DNA from: Roseateles sp.
Lineage (GTDB): Bacteria; Pseudomonadota; Gammaproteobacteria; Burkholderiales; Burkholderiaceae_C
Length of the DNA: 36,907 nt
NCBI GenBank assembly: GCA_016790285.1
Contig: JAEUPJ010000042.1
Span: 1-36,907, forward strand
Reading direction: 5' to 3'
Under the pieces are notes generated by a model. The model saw only the letters and a list, made by a program, of their open reading frames with translations. It was not told where the DNA came from and made no database searches. Position numbers and translations under genes: made by a program. Of this stretch, positions 16,002 through 24,697 are shown piece after piece. Within the stretch, counting starts at the first letter, position 1. Every line of letters starts with the position of its first letter.

Positions 16002-17446
16002 GATGAACAGGAGACTTCGAGGTGCTGGGCCCAGTCGGGCGGCAGGGCCGCGTCGCTGGGGAGAGCGGGTTCGTCGAACGGGCGGCCGAGAACTTTCAGC
16101 AACCGGTCGACCTCCGTGAAATCGTCCCGCTGCGCGGCGCGGATGGCGCCCTCCGCGAGGTGGTTGCGCAGCACGACCGCGGGGTTGACCGCCAGCATGC
16201 GCGCCTCGGCGCCCGGTGTGGCGCGCTGGCGCCAGCGACCAAGCCAGGTGTCGAGCGCGTCGCGGTCGATGAAGAGGTCGCGCAGGGGCTCGGGGGCTGC
16301 CTGCGCACGTGAGAGCCGGCGAAAGCTCTGTGTGAAGTCGGCGCGCGAGGCTGCCATGAGCTTCAGGAAATCGTCGGCCAGGGCCTGGTCGCCCGGGTCT
16401 TCACCCTCCAGCCCGAGCTTGGCGCGCAGCCGGCCGAGCATGGTGCTGGCGAAGCGGTCGCGGTAGGCATCCACCGCCTCGAGCAGCCGCTCGCCGGCCG
16501 CCTCGGGCTCGCCGGCCAGCAGCGGCACGAGGGCCTGTGCCAGGGCGTGCAGGTTCCAAAAGCCCACGGCCGGCTGGCGTGCATAGGCGTAGCGACCGCG
16601 GTCGTCGCTGTGGTTGCAGACGTGGCCGGGGTCGAAGGCGTCCATGAAGCCGAAGGGCCCGTAGTCCAGCGTGAGGCCCAGCATGGACATGTTGTCGGTG
16701 TTCATCACGCCGTGGCAGAAGCCGATGGATTGCCAGTGCGCCATCAGGTCGGCCGTCTGCAGCGACACCTTGTGCAGCAGCGCCACGGCAGGCTCGGGGG
16801 CGTCGGCGCACTCCGGCGCATGGTGGGTGATGAACCAGTCGGCCAGGCGGCGCAGCGCGTCGAGCTGGTCGTGGTGGGCGAAGTGCTCGAAGTGGCCGAA
16901 GCGGATGAAGCTCGGGGCGACACGGGTCACGACGGCCGCCGTCTCGACCGTTTCGCGCCGCACGGGCAGTCGCGAGCCGGTGATGCACAGCGCGCGCGTT
17001 GTGGGCACGCCGAGCGCGGCCATGGCTTCGGAGCACAGGAACTCGCGGATGGACGAGCGCAACACGGCGCGGCCGTCCCCACGGCGGGAGTAGGGTGTGA
17101 GGCCCGCGCCCTTGAGCTGAAGCTCGTGCGGGCCGGACGGGGTGTCGAGTTCGCCGAGCCAGAGCGCACGGCCGTCGCCCAGCTGCCCCGCCCACACACC
17201 GAACTGGTGCCCGCTGTAGACGCTGGCCAGCGGCCGCATGCCGGGCCAGGGCGTGTTGCCCGACATCGCCGCGAGGGCCTCGGGGTGGCTCGCCCAGTCG
17301 GCGGGCAAACCCAGCAGTTCCGCGCACGGGGGGCTTTGCGCCACCCAGTGCGGGTCGGGCAGCCCCTGGGCGGGGAGCTCGGTAAAGAAGTCAGGCCCCA
17401 GGCTCGCGAAACGGTGGGTCCAGGCCAAGCCTGAGAACGGGTTCAT
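15998..17446 (-). CDS. selO: Protein adenylyltransferase SelO (YdiU)
   Basis: SelO is a pseudokinase-fold enzyme that transfers AMP to Ser, Thr or Tyr of target proteins and is linked to redox homeostasis. The 482-residue product shows [55 protein letters not shown] with the active Asn/Asp, and [12 protein letters not shown]. It ends SCSS, keeping the conserved C-terminal Cys where eukaryotic SelO has selenocysteine. It begins the minus-strand unit selO-msrB-yciB-bolA and is divergent to the acyl-CoA ligase gene with 133 nt between starts. Confidence 0.95.
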   Translation of the reverse strand: MNPFSGLAWTHRFASLGPDFFTELPAQGLPDPHWVAQSPPCAELLGLPADWASHPEALAAMSGNTPWPGMRPLASVYSGHQFGVWAGQLGDGRALWLGELDTPSGPHELQLKGAGLTPYSRRGDGRAVLRSSIREFLCSEAMAALGVPTTRALCITGSRLPVRRETVETAAVVTRVAPSFIRFGHFEHFAHHDQLDALRRLADWFITHHAPECADAPEPAVALLHKVSLQTADLMAHWQSIGFCHGVMNTDNMSMLGLTLDYGPFGFMDAFDPGHVCNHSDDRGRYAYARQPAVGFWNLHALAQALVPLLAGEPEAAGERLLEAVDAYRDRFASTMLGRLRAKLGLEGEDPGDQALADDFLKLMAASRADFTQSFRRLSRAQAAPEPLRDLFIDRDALDTWLGRWRQRATPGAEARMLAVNPAVVLRNHLAEGAIRAAQRDDFTEVDRLLKVLGRPFDEPALPSDAALPPDWAQHLEVSCSS

Positions 17447-17579
17447 CGCACCAGTTTAGTGAGCGCCCTTTCGCCTTGCCGGCCTGGGTGTTTCCCCGGG
17501 GGGCGAGGGTCGCGGTTGTGACGTTTGGGGTCTTTCCCCCGAGGCTAGACTGGGTTGATAAATCCGCCAGGAGACAACC

Positions 17580-19226
17580 ATGGCATTGATGGGCCGGATG
17601 ATGTCGGAGCCCCTGCTGATCTCGTCGCTGCTGAAGCACGCCGAGCGGCATTCGGGCGAGACCGAGATCGTCAGCAAGCGGGTCGAGGGCGACCTGCATC
17701 GCAGCAATTGGCGCGAGGTCGCGCTGCGTTCGCGCCAGGCCGCACAGGCTTTCGCACGGCTGGGCTGCCAGCCCGGAGACCGCATCGGGACGCTCGCCTG
17801 GAACGGGCACCGCCACCTGGAGATCTACTACGGCGCCTCGGGCTCGGGGCTGGTGTGCCACACGATCAACCCGCGGCTCTTCCCCGAGCAGATCGTCTGG
17901 ATCGCCAACGACGCGTCCGACCGCGTGCTGTGCTTTGACGCCACCTTCCTGCCGCTGGTCGAGAAGATCGCGCCGATGCTCAAGACGGTGCAGCATTTCG
18001 TGCTGATGACGTCCCGCGCGCACATGCCCGCGGGCACCGCCATCCCGAACCTGCTGTGCTTCGACGACCTGCTGGCCGCCGAGAGCGGTGACTACGCCTG
18101 GCCGTCCTTCGACGAAAACACCGCGTCGAGCATCTGCTACACCTCGGGCACCACCGGCAACCCCAAGGGCGCCGTGTACAGCCACCGCTCGACGGTGCTG
18201 CACGCCTATGCCGCAGCGCTGCCCGACGCCATGGACTGCTCGGGCCGCGACGTCATCCTGCCCGTGGTGCCGATGTTCCACGTCAACGCCTGGGGCCTGC
18301 CCTACAGCGCGGCCATCGTGGGCTGCAAGCTCGTCATGCCGGGGCCGCACCTGGACGGCAAGAGCCTGTTCGAGCTGTTCGAGGGCGAGCAGGTCAGCTT
18401 CAGCGCCGGCGTGCCGACGGTGTGGCTGGGCCTGTTGAACTACGTGAAGGCCAACAACCTCAAGTTCTCGAGCTTCAAGCGCACCGTCATCGGTGGCTCG
18501 GCCTGCCCGCCGGCCATGATGAAGTCGCTGCAGCAGGACTACGGCGTGGAGGTCATCCATGCCTGGGGCATGACGGAGATGTCGCCGCTGGGCACGCTGT
18601 CCAAGCTCACCACGCGCCAGCTGGGCCTGCCCGCCGAGCAGCAGCAGCGCCTGCTCGAGAAGCAGGGCCGCGCCATCTACGGCGTGGACATGGCCATCAT
18701 CGACGACGACGGCCGCTCGCTGCCCTGGGACGGGCAGAGCTCGGGCAACCTGGTGGTGCGCGGTCACTGGGTCATCGCCCAGTACTTCAACCACGAGGAC
18801 TCGCCCCTCGTCACCGTGGACGGCGAACCTGGCTGGTTCCCCACCGGCGACGTGGCGACCATCGACGCTGACGGCTTCATGCAGATCACCGACCGCAGCA
18901 AGGACGTGATCAAGTCCGGCGGCGAATGGATCAGCTCCATCGACCTCGAGAACATCGCCATGGCCCACCCGGCGGTGCACGAGGCGGCGGTCATCGCGGC
19001 CAAGCACCCGAAGTGGGACGAGCGGCCGCTGCTGGTCGTCGTGCGCAAGCCGGGTGCGGACCTCACGCGTGAGACCCTGCTCGCCTTCTACGAGGGCCGC
19101 ATCGCCAAGTGGCAGATCCCGGACGACGTCGCCTTCGTCGACGAGATCCCGCACACCGCCACCGGCAAGGTGCAGAAGCTCAAGCTGCGCGACCAGTTCC
19201 TGAACCACAAGCTCCCCACCGCCTGA
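17580..19226 (+). CDS. Fatty-acyl-CoA (medium/long-chain) ligase
   Basis: The 548-residue protein is an ANL-superfamily acyl-CoA ligase, activating a carboxylic acid to its CoA thioester with ATP. Motifs include the P-loop [18 protein letters not shown] near residue 187, [38 protein letters not shown], the hinge [15 protein letters not shown] and the C-terminal TGKVQK with the catalytic Lys. It resembles AlkK/FadD-type medium- and long-chain ligases. AGGAG at 17569-17573 supports the ATG at 17580. It lies directly before a LIV-type ABC importer on the same strand (92-nt gap), suggesting uptake and activation of the same organic acid; the substrate is not evident. Confidence 0.93.
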   Translation: MALMGRMMSEPLLISSLLKHAERHSGETEIVSKRVEGDLHRSNWREVALRSRQAAQAFARLGCQPGDRIGTLAWNGHRHLEIYYGASGSGLVCHTINPRLFPEQIVWIANDASDRVLCFDATFLPLVEKIAPMLKTVQHFVLMTSRAHMPAGTAIPNLLCFDDLLAAESGDYAWPSFDENTASSICYTSGTTGNPKGAVYSHRSTVLHAYAAALPDAMDCSGRDVILPVVPMFHVNAWGLPYSAAIVGCKLVMPGPHLDGKSLFELFEGEQVSFSAGVPTVWLGLLNYVKANNLKFSSFKRTVIGGSACPPAMMKSLQQDYGVEVIHAWGMTEMSPLGTLSKLTTRQLGLPAEQQQRLLEKQGRAIYGVDMAIIDDDGRSLPWDGQSSGNLVVRGHWVIAQYFNHEDSPLVTVDGEPGWFPTGDVATIDADGFMQITDRSKDVIKSGGEWISSIDLENIAMAHPAVHEAAVIAAKHPKWDERPLLVVVRKPGADLTRETLLAFYEGRIAKWQIPDDVAFVDEIPHTATGKVQKLKLRDQFLNHKLPTA

Positions 19227-19318
19227 ACAGCGCGGGAAAGCACGGGACCGCACGGCGGCCCGGCTGCATTAACTTTCGTTCACAAGAGACCTTCGAGTCC
19301 AACAACCAGGAGACACGC

Positions 19319-20569
19319 ATGTTCGACAACCACTCGACCCGTTCCCCCCTACGCCTTGTCGCCGCTGCCGCGATGGTGCTGGCAGCCGCAGGCGCCCACG
19401 CGCAGAAGGGCGAAACGGTCAAGCTGGCCTACATCGACGCCCTCTCCGGGCTGATGGGCCCCGTGGGCCAGAACCAGGTCAAGACCTTCCAGTTCCTCGC
19501 CGAGAAGTACAACAAGAGCAACCCGGCGGGCGTGAAGTTCGAGATCGTCACCTTCGACAACAAGTTGAGCCCCGCCGAGTCGCTGAACCTGCTCAAGGCC
19601 GCGACCGACCAGGGCATCCGCTACATCATGCAGGGCAACGGCTCCAGCGTGGCGCTGGCGCTGAGCGACGCGGTCACCAAGTACAACGAGCGCAACCCCG
19701 GCAAGGAAGTCGTCTACCTGAACTACTCGGCGGTGGACCCCGACCTGACCAACAGCAAGTGCAGCTATTGGCACTTCCGCTTCGACGCCGACACCTCCAT
19801 GAAGATGGAGGCGCTGACCACCTTCATGAAGGACCAGCCGGACGTCAAGAAGGTCTTCCTGCTCAACCAGAACTACGCCCACGGTCACCAGGTCGCCAAG
19901 TACGCCAAGGAAATGCTGGCCCGCAAGCGCCCGGACGTCCAGGTCGTCGGTGAAGACCTGCACCCGCTGGCCCAGGTGCGCGACTTCGCGCCCTATGTGG
20001 CCAAGATCAAGGCCAGCGGTGCCGACACCGTCATCACCGGCAACTGGGGTTCCGACCTGGCGCTGCTCGTGAAGGCCGCCAACGAGGCCGGCTACAACGG
20101 CAAGTTCTTCACCTACTACACCGGCGTGACCGGCACGCCGACCGCCCTGGGCCAGGGCGGCGCGGGTCGCGTGTTCCAGGTGGCCTACAGCCACTACAAC
20201 ATGGGCGGCGAGATCCAGAAGTCGGCCGACGAGTACAACAAGAAGTTCAGCGACGACATGTACACGCTGAGCGTCGACCACATCCTGCGGATGGTGAGCC
20301 AGGCCATGGCCAATGCCAAGTCGACCGACCCGGTCAAGGTGGCCGCGTCGCTCGAAGGCCTGACCGTGAAGGGCTTCAATGGCGACGTGACCATGCGCAA
20401 GACCGACCACCAGCTGCAGCAGCCGCTGTTCATCTCGGTCTGGCAGAAGGCCGATGCCAAGTACCCGTACAGCCCGGAGAAGACGGGCATGACGCTGGCG
20501 CCGGTGAAGATGTACGACAGCTACGTCTCCTCGACGCCCACCTCCTGCCAAATGAAGCGGCCGGGTTGA
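19319..20569 (+). CDS. ABC transporter substrate-binding protein, branched-chain amino acid type
   Basis: The 416-residue protein is a periplasmic type I binding protein (LivK-like, Peripla_BP_6). It has a signal peptide (LVAAAAMVLAAAGAHAQ), then VKLAYIDALSGLMGPVGQNQ, FEIVTFDNKLSPAESLNLLKAATDQGI and VFLLNQNYAHGHQ, and ends CQMKRPG. AGGAG at 19308-19312 precedes the ATG by six nt. In E. coli LivK binds leucine; the adjacent acyl-CoA ligase suggests a carboxylic acid ligand here, but this is inference. A large hairpin follows its stop codon before the permease genes. Confidence 0.93.
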   Translation: MFDNHSTRSPLRLVAAAAMVLAAAGAHAQKGETVKLAYIDALSGLMGPVGQNQVKTFQFLAEKYNKSNPAGVKFEIVTFDNKLSPAESLNLLKAATDQGIRYIMQGNGSSVALALSDAVTKYNERNPGKEVVYLNYSAVDPDLTNSKCSYWHFRFDADTSMKMEALTTFMKDQPDVKKVFLLNQNYAHGHQVAKYAKEMLARKRPDVQVVGEDLHPLAQVRDFAPYVAKIKASGADTVITGNWGSDLALLVKAANEAGYNGKFFTYYTGVTGTPTALGQGGAGRVFQVAYSHYNMGGEIQKSADEYNKKFSDDMYTLSVDHILRMVSQAMANAKSTDPVKVAASLEGLTVKGFNGDVTMRKTDHQLQQPLFISVWQKADAKYPYSPEKTGMTLAPVKMYDSYVSSTPTSCQMKRPG

Positions 20570-20584
20570 TTCGTCTGGCTGCTG

Positions 20585-20665
20585 CGCGAGCCGATCTCGG
20601 GCCCGCGGTGCTCGCCGTACGGGAGTACGGCTGTGCGCCTCGGACCCGACCTCGGCCCGCTCGCG
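20585..20665. repeat. Long imperfect inverted repeat between binding protein and permease genes
   Basis: The core CCGTAC-GGGA-GTACGG is a perfect hairpin with a GNRA-type tetraloop (20615-20630). Interrupted arms extend to CGCGAGC (20585-20591) on the left and GCTCGCG (20659-20665) on the right. In the mRNA it would form a long stem just past the binding-protein stop codon. Confidence 0.8.
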
Positions 20666-20711
20666 ACGCCATCCGAACCAACCCGCCAGGTGACTTAACG
20701 AGGGTCGGGCT

Positions 20712-21728
20712 TTGGACCAATTCTTCATCAGCCTGCTGAACGGGCTGTCGTCCGGGCTGCTGCTGTTCATGCTCAGCTCCGGGCTGACGCTGATCTTCAG
20801 CATGATGGGCGTGCTCAATTTCGCGCACGCGAGCTTCTACATGGTGGGGGCGTACATCGCCTACACGCTGGTGGGCATCGTCGGCTTCTGGCCGGCGTTG
20901 CTGCTGGCGCCGGTGGCCGTGGGGCTGCTCGGGGCGGCCTTCGAGCGGCTGGCGCTGCGCCGGGTGCACAAGTTCGGGCACGTGCCCGAGCTGCTGATCA
21001 CGTTCGGGCTGTCCTACGTCGTGCTGGAGCTGGTGCAGCTGATCTGGGGCCGCACGGCGGTGCCCTTCACGCCGCCGCCGCTGCTGGAGGGCTCGGCGTT
21101 CACGGTCATCTCCTCGCCCACGCAGGGCCTGTCCTTCGCGCTGGGCAAGGCGGCGCCGGAGCTGTGTGCCGCGGCGCTGTGTTCCAACTTCCCCATGACC
21201 AAGGCCTTCATGATGGGCGTGGCGCTGCTGATGCTGGTGGCCCTGTGGCTGCTGCTCACGCGCACCCGGGTGGGTCTCGTCATCCAGGCCTCGCTCACGC
21301 ACCCTGAGATGGTGGAGGCCCTGGGCCACAACGTGCCGCGCGTGTTGATGCTGGTGTTCGGCAGTGGCTGCGCGCTGGCTGGGCTGGCCGGCGTCGTGGG
21401 CGGCATCACCTTCGTGACCGAGCCCAACATGGCGGCCTTCATCGGGGCCATCATCTTTGTCGTGGTCGTGGTGGGCGGCATCGGTTCGCTGGCGGGGGCC
21501 TTCGTCGGCTCCATCGTCGTGGGCCTGCTGCAGACGCTGCCGCTGACGGTGGATGGCTCCCTCGCGACCTTGTTCACGGCGATGGGCTTCACCGTCACGC
21601 CCGAAACGCCCGGCTACCCGGTGCTGCGCTTGGCGCTCAAGGACGTCGCCCAGATCCTGCCCTACCTGCTCATGGTGCTCATCCTCATCTTCCGGCCGAA
21701 GGGCCTCTTGGGAACCCGGGAGGACTGA
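20712..21728 (+). CDS. livH: Branched-chain type ABC transporter permease, LivH-like
   Basis: The 338-residue membrane protein begins DQFFISLLNGLSSGLLLFMLSSGLTLIFSMMGVLNFAHASFYMVGAY, typical of LivH, and has about eight hydrophobic segments; the conserved GGIGSLAGAFVGSIVVGL lies near the C-terminus. The start is TTG at 20712 with GAGG at 20700-20703. It is longer than E. coli LivH, with an inserted loop in the middle (about residues 117-160). Its stop overlaps the livM start (TGATG). It forms the inner-membrane pore with LivM. Confidence 0.92.
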   Translation: MDQFFISLLNGLSSGLLLFMLSSGLTLIFSMMGVLNFAHASFYMVGAYIAYTLVGIVGFWPALLLAPVAVGLLGAAFERLALRRVHKFGHVPELLITFGLSYVVLELVQLIWGRTAVPFTPPPLLEGSAFTVISSPTQGLSFALGKAAPELCAAALCSNFPMTKAFMMGVALLMLVALWLLLTRTRVGLVIQASLTHPEMVEALGHNVPRVLMLVFGSGCALAGLAGVVGGITFVTEPNMAAFIGAIIFVVVVVGGIGSLAGAFVGSIVVGLLQTLPLTVDGSLATLFTAMGFTVTPETPGYPVLRLALKDVAQILPYLLMVLILIFRPKGLLGTRED

Positions 21729-23023
21729 TGGCTAAGCGTCAGGAATTCCATTTCAAGCCGCTCAACGTCGGGCGCTGGATCATCTGGGGGCTGTTCGCGC
21801 TGGTGCTGTTCGTGGCGCCGCGCATCTGGACGAGCGGCCTCGCGCAGACCATGCTCACGCAGATGGGCATCGGCGTCATCGCCTGCCTGGCCTACAACAT
21901 CCTGCTGGGGCAGGGCGGCATGCTCAGCTTCGGGCATGCGGTCTACAGCGGCATGGGCGCCTTCCTGGCCATCCATGCGCTGAACATGGCCGGCGCCGGC
22001 ACGCTGGGCATTCCTGTCAGCCTGATCCCGCTGGTGGGTGGCGTGGCGGGCCTGGCGGTGGCGGCCCTGCTGGGCTATGTGTCCACGAAGAAGGCCGGCA
22101 CGCCCTTCGCGATGATCACGCTGGGCATCGGCGAGCTGGTGTTCGCGCTGGCGCTGATGCTGCCGGAGTTCTCCGGCGGCGAGGGTGGGGTGTCGAGCAA
22201 TCGCGTGATCGGCCAGCCAGTGCTGGGCATCAGCTTCGGCCCGCAGATCCAGGTCTACTACCTCGTGGCGGTGTACTGCTTCATCTGCACGGCGGCCATG
22301 TTCGCGCTGACCCGCACGCCGCTGGGCCGCATGCTCAACGCCGTGCGCGACAACCCCGAGCGCGTGGAGTTCGTGGGTTATGACACCCACTGGGTGCGTT
22401 TCATGGCCTTCACGATCTCCGGCTTCTTCGCTGGCGTTGCCGGCGGCCTGGGTGCCATCAACACCGAGATCGTCAATGGCGAGGTGCTGCATGCCTCGCG
22501 CTCGGGCGCCTACCTGTTGTTCACCTTCCTGGGCGGCGCGACGTTCTTCTTCGGCCCCATCATCGGCGCGGTGCTGATGGTCATCTGCGGCGTGCTGCTG
22601 TCGGAGCTGACCAAGGCCTGGCTGCTGTACCTCGGCCTGATCTTCCTCTTCATGGTCATGTACGCGCCGGGCGGCTTCGCCAGCCTCATCCTGATGAACC
22701 TGCGCGTGGCGGCCTTCGGCAAGCTCAAGAAGGTCTGGACGTCTTACCTCGCGCTGTTCGGCACCGCGCTGGCCGCCCTGGTGGGCGCTGCGACGATGAT
22801 CGAGATGCTCTACCACCGCCAGCTCAACGAGGCCCTCGGCCCGGAGCTCAAGTTCATGGGGGCCACGCTCAACAGCGCGGGCCTGGATGCCTGGTTCGGC
22901 GCGGGCTTCCTCATCCTGATCGGCGTCGCACTGTTCGAGCTGGTGCGCCGCCAGTACGTGCAGGAGTGGGGCGAGATCCAGGAAGACATCGAGAAGGAAA
23001 TCAAACGCAGGGAGGCGCTATGA
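21728..23023 (+). CDS. livM: Branched-chain type ABC transporter permease, LivM-like, with C-terminal extension
   Basis: The 431-residue permease has the LivM core (MGIGVIACLAYNILLGQGGMLSFGHAVYSGMGAF, LGRMLNAVRDNPERVEFVGYD, TFLGGATFFFGPIIGAVL, FMVMYAPGGFASLI ending near residue 320). Unlike a minimal LivM, it continues for about 110 residues. This extension has two further hydrophobic segments (about 336-360 and 388-408) and a charged tail (EEIQ-like, ending KRREAL). It starts one base inside the livH stop and overlaps the livG start by four nt. Confidence 0.92.
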   Translation: MAKRQEFHFKPLNVGRWIIWGLFALVLFVAPRIWTSGLAQTMLTQMGIGVIACLAYNILLGQGGMLSFGHAVYSGMGAFLAIHALNMAGAGTLGIPVSLIPLVGGVAGLAVAALLGYVSTKKAGTPFAMITLGIGELVFALALMLPEFSGGEGGVSSNRVIGQPVLGISFGPQIQVYYLVAVYCFICTAAMFALTRTPLGRMLNAVRDNPERVEFVGYDTHWVRFMAFTISGFFAGVAGGLGAINTEIVNGEVLHASRSGAYLLFTFLGGATFFFGPIIGAVLMVICGVLLSELTKAWLLYLGLIFLFMVMYAPGGFASLILMNLRVAAFGKLKKVWTSYLALFGTALAALVGAATMIEMLYHRQLNEALGPELKFMGATLNSAGLDAWFGAGFLILIGVALFELVRRQYVQEWGEIQEDIEKEIKRREAL

Positions 23024-23796
23024 GCTTTGCGCTCGAACTGCGCGATGTGCGCAAGAGCTTCGGCAAGAGCGAGATCATCCGCGGCGCCAACCTGGCCGTG
23101 CAGCCGGGTGAGCGCGTTGCCATCATCGGCCCCAATGGCGCGGGCAAGAGCACGCTCTTCAACCTCATCAGCGGCCGTTTCGCACCCACGTCCGGCAGCA
23201 TCCACCTGCACGGCCAGCGCATCGACGGCAAGAAGCCCTACGAGATCAACCGCCAGGGCCTGTCGCGCAGCTTCCAGGTGTCCAACCTGTTCACGCGGCT
23301 GTCGGTGTTCGAGAACATCCGCTGCGCTGTGCTGTGGAGCCTGGGCCACCGCTACGCCTTCTGGAAGTTCCTGGCCGACCTCGAAGACGCCAATGACCGC
23401 ACCGAGCAGATCCTGGAGATGATCAAGCTCGACAAGCGCCGCGACGTGCTGGCCATGAACCTCACCTACGCCGAGGCGCGGGCGCTGGAGATCGGCATCA
23501 CCATCGCGGGCGGTTCCAGCGTCATCCTGCTGGACGAACCCACGGCCGGCATGAGCAAGAGCGAGACCAAGCGCTTCATCCAGCTCATCCGCGAAGTGAC
23601 CGAAGGCAAGACCCTGCTGACCGTGGAGCACGACATGGGCGTGGTGTTCGGCCTGGCCGACAAGATCGCCGTGCTCGTGTACGGCGAAGTCATTGCCTTC
23701 GACACGCCCGAGGCGGTACGCGCCAATGCGCGCGTGCAGGAGGCCTACCTGGGCTCGGTGCTGGCTGAAGCGCAGGCCGCAGGAGCCGCGGCATGA
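23020..23796 (+). CDS. livG: ABC transporter ATP-binding protein, LivG-like
   Basis: The 258-residue ATPase has a normal Walker A (GPNGAGKST, residues 37-45), Walker B ILLDEPTAGM and switch His204 (VEHDMG). Its signature region reads LTYAEARALEIG (148-159) instead of the LSGGQ or LSYGQQR type, so the ABC signature is degenerate. The ATG at 23020 overlaps the livM stop (ATGA) and is preceded by GGGAGG. Paired with LivF it would power the importer; see the finding on asymmetric ATP sites. Confidence 0.93.
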   Translation: MSFALELRDVRKSFGKSEIIRGANLAVQPGERVAIIGPNGAGKSTLFNLISGRFAPTSGSIHLHGQRIDGKKPYEINRQGLSRSFQVSNLFTRLSVFENIRCAVLWSLGHRYAFWKFLADLEDANDRTEQILEMIKLDKRRDVLAMNLTYAEARALEIGITIAGGSSVILLDEPTAGMSKSETKRFIQLIREVTEGKTLLTVEHDMGVVFGLADKIAVLVYGEVIAFDTPEAVRANARVQEAYLGSVLAEAQAAGAAA

Positions 23797-23882
23797 GCGC
23801 CGAGCGCTGGGCCGCTCCCGAGCCGGCGCGCGTCCCCACGGGGGGCCGTCCGGCGTACTCGCAGGACGAGGCGTATCCATGA
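23793..23882 (+). CDS. Candidate 29-residue small protein filling the livG-livF gap
   Basis: An ATG at 23793 overlaps the livG stop codon (ATGA). The frame stays open for 29 codons and stops in TGA at 23880-23882, which overlaps the livF start codon (ATGA). The product begins MSAERWAAPEPARVPTGG and is Pro/Ala-rich without a hydrophobic segment. The exact fit suggests a translated link that couples livG and livF translation, or a real small protein, rather than a random 82-nt gap. The family is not recognised with confidence. Confidence 0.45.
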   Translation: MSAERWAAPEPARVPTGGRPAYSQDEAYP

Positions 23883-24589
23883 CCGAGCGCACCCTCACGC
23901 TGGACAACGTCCACGCTTTCTACGGCAAGAGCCACGTGCTGCACGGCGTGAGCATGACGGTTCGCCCGGGCGAGATCGTGAGCCTGCTGGGCCGCAACGG
24001 CGCTGGGCGCTCGACCACGGTCAAGACCATCATGGGCCAGGTCGACGCCAAGGGCTCCGTGCGCTGGGGTGACGCCGAACTCGTCGGGCGCAAGGCCTAC
24101 GAGATCGCCCACCTGGGCCTGGGTTACGTGCCCGAGAACCGCGACATCTTCCCCAAGCTCACCGTGCACCAGAACCTGATGCTGGGCGAGAAGTCAGGGC
24201 GCAAGGCCAAGCCGCGCTGGAGCTTCGAGGACATGTACCGCATGTTCCCCCGGCTCAAGGAGCGCCAGCACACCGAGGCCGGCGTGCTCTCCGGCGGCGA
24301 GCAGCAGATGCTCACGCTGTGCCGCACCTTGATGGGCGACCCCGACCTCATCATGATCGACGAGCCCACCGAGGGCCTGGCGCCCAAGATCGTGGAGCTC
24401 GTGGCCGAGTACCTCAAGGAACTCAAGAACCGCGGCATCGCGGTGCTGCTGGTCGAGCAGAAGCTCGCCATCGCCATGGAGATCTCCGAGCGCTGCTACG
24501 TGATGGGCCACGGCCGCATCGTGTTCGAGGGCAGCCCGGCCGACCTGCGCGCCAACGCGTACATCCGCAAGGAGTGGCTGGAGGTCTGA
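23879..24589 (+). CDS. livF: ABC transporter ATP-binding protein, LivF-like, with Arg in Walker A
   Basis: The 236-residue ATPase has a canonical signature LSGGEQQMLTLCR (from residue 137) and Walker B LIMIDEPTEGL. Its Walker A reads GRNGAGRST (38-46), with Arg44 (codon CGC) where the catalytic P-loop Lys is expected. The switch position is Gln194 in VEQKLA, as in other LivF proteins. The product starts MTERTLTLDNVHAFYGKSHVL; the length is normal. It is the last gene of the transporter unit and is followed by a terminator shared with the TonB receptor gene. Confidence 0.93.
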   Translation: MTERTLTLDNVHAFYGKSHVLHGVSMTVRPGEIVSLLGRNGAGRSTTVKTIMGQVDAKGSVRWGDAELVGRKAYEIAHLGLGYVPENRDIFPKLTVHQNLMLGEKSGRKAKPRWSFEDMYRMFPRLKERQHTEAGVLSGGEQQMLTLCRTLMGDPDLIMIDEPTEGLAPKIVELVAEYLKELKNRGIAVLLVEQKLAIAMEISERCYVMGHGRIVFEGSPADLRANAYIRKEWLEV

Positions 24590-24630
24590 TCCGCCGGCGG
24601 GACCCCACCGCGGGGTGTCAGGGACCCATG

Positions 24631-24669
24631 AAAAAAGCCGCCCGGTTTGCACCGGGCGGCTTCGTTTTG
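24631..24669. terminator. Bidirectional intrinsic terminator
   Basis: GCCGCCCGGT (24637-24646) pairs perfectly with ACCGGGCGGC (24651-24660) around TTGC. On the minus strand it is followed by six T residues (24636 to 24631), on the plus strand by TTCGTTTTG. It ends both the liv transcript and the TonB receptor transcript. Confidence 0.93.
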
Positions 24670-24697
24670 TGGGCCGGTCAGGCGACCGGCTTCACGC

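Noticed and set aside
17446-17580. Sigma-70 promoter between selO and the acyl-CoA ligase gene
   Set aside because: TAGACT near 17545 could be a -10 box, but no -35 box is found at the right spacing.
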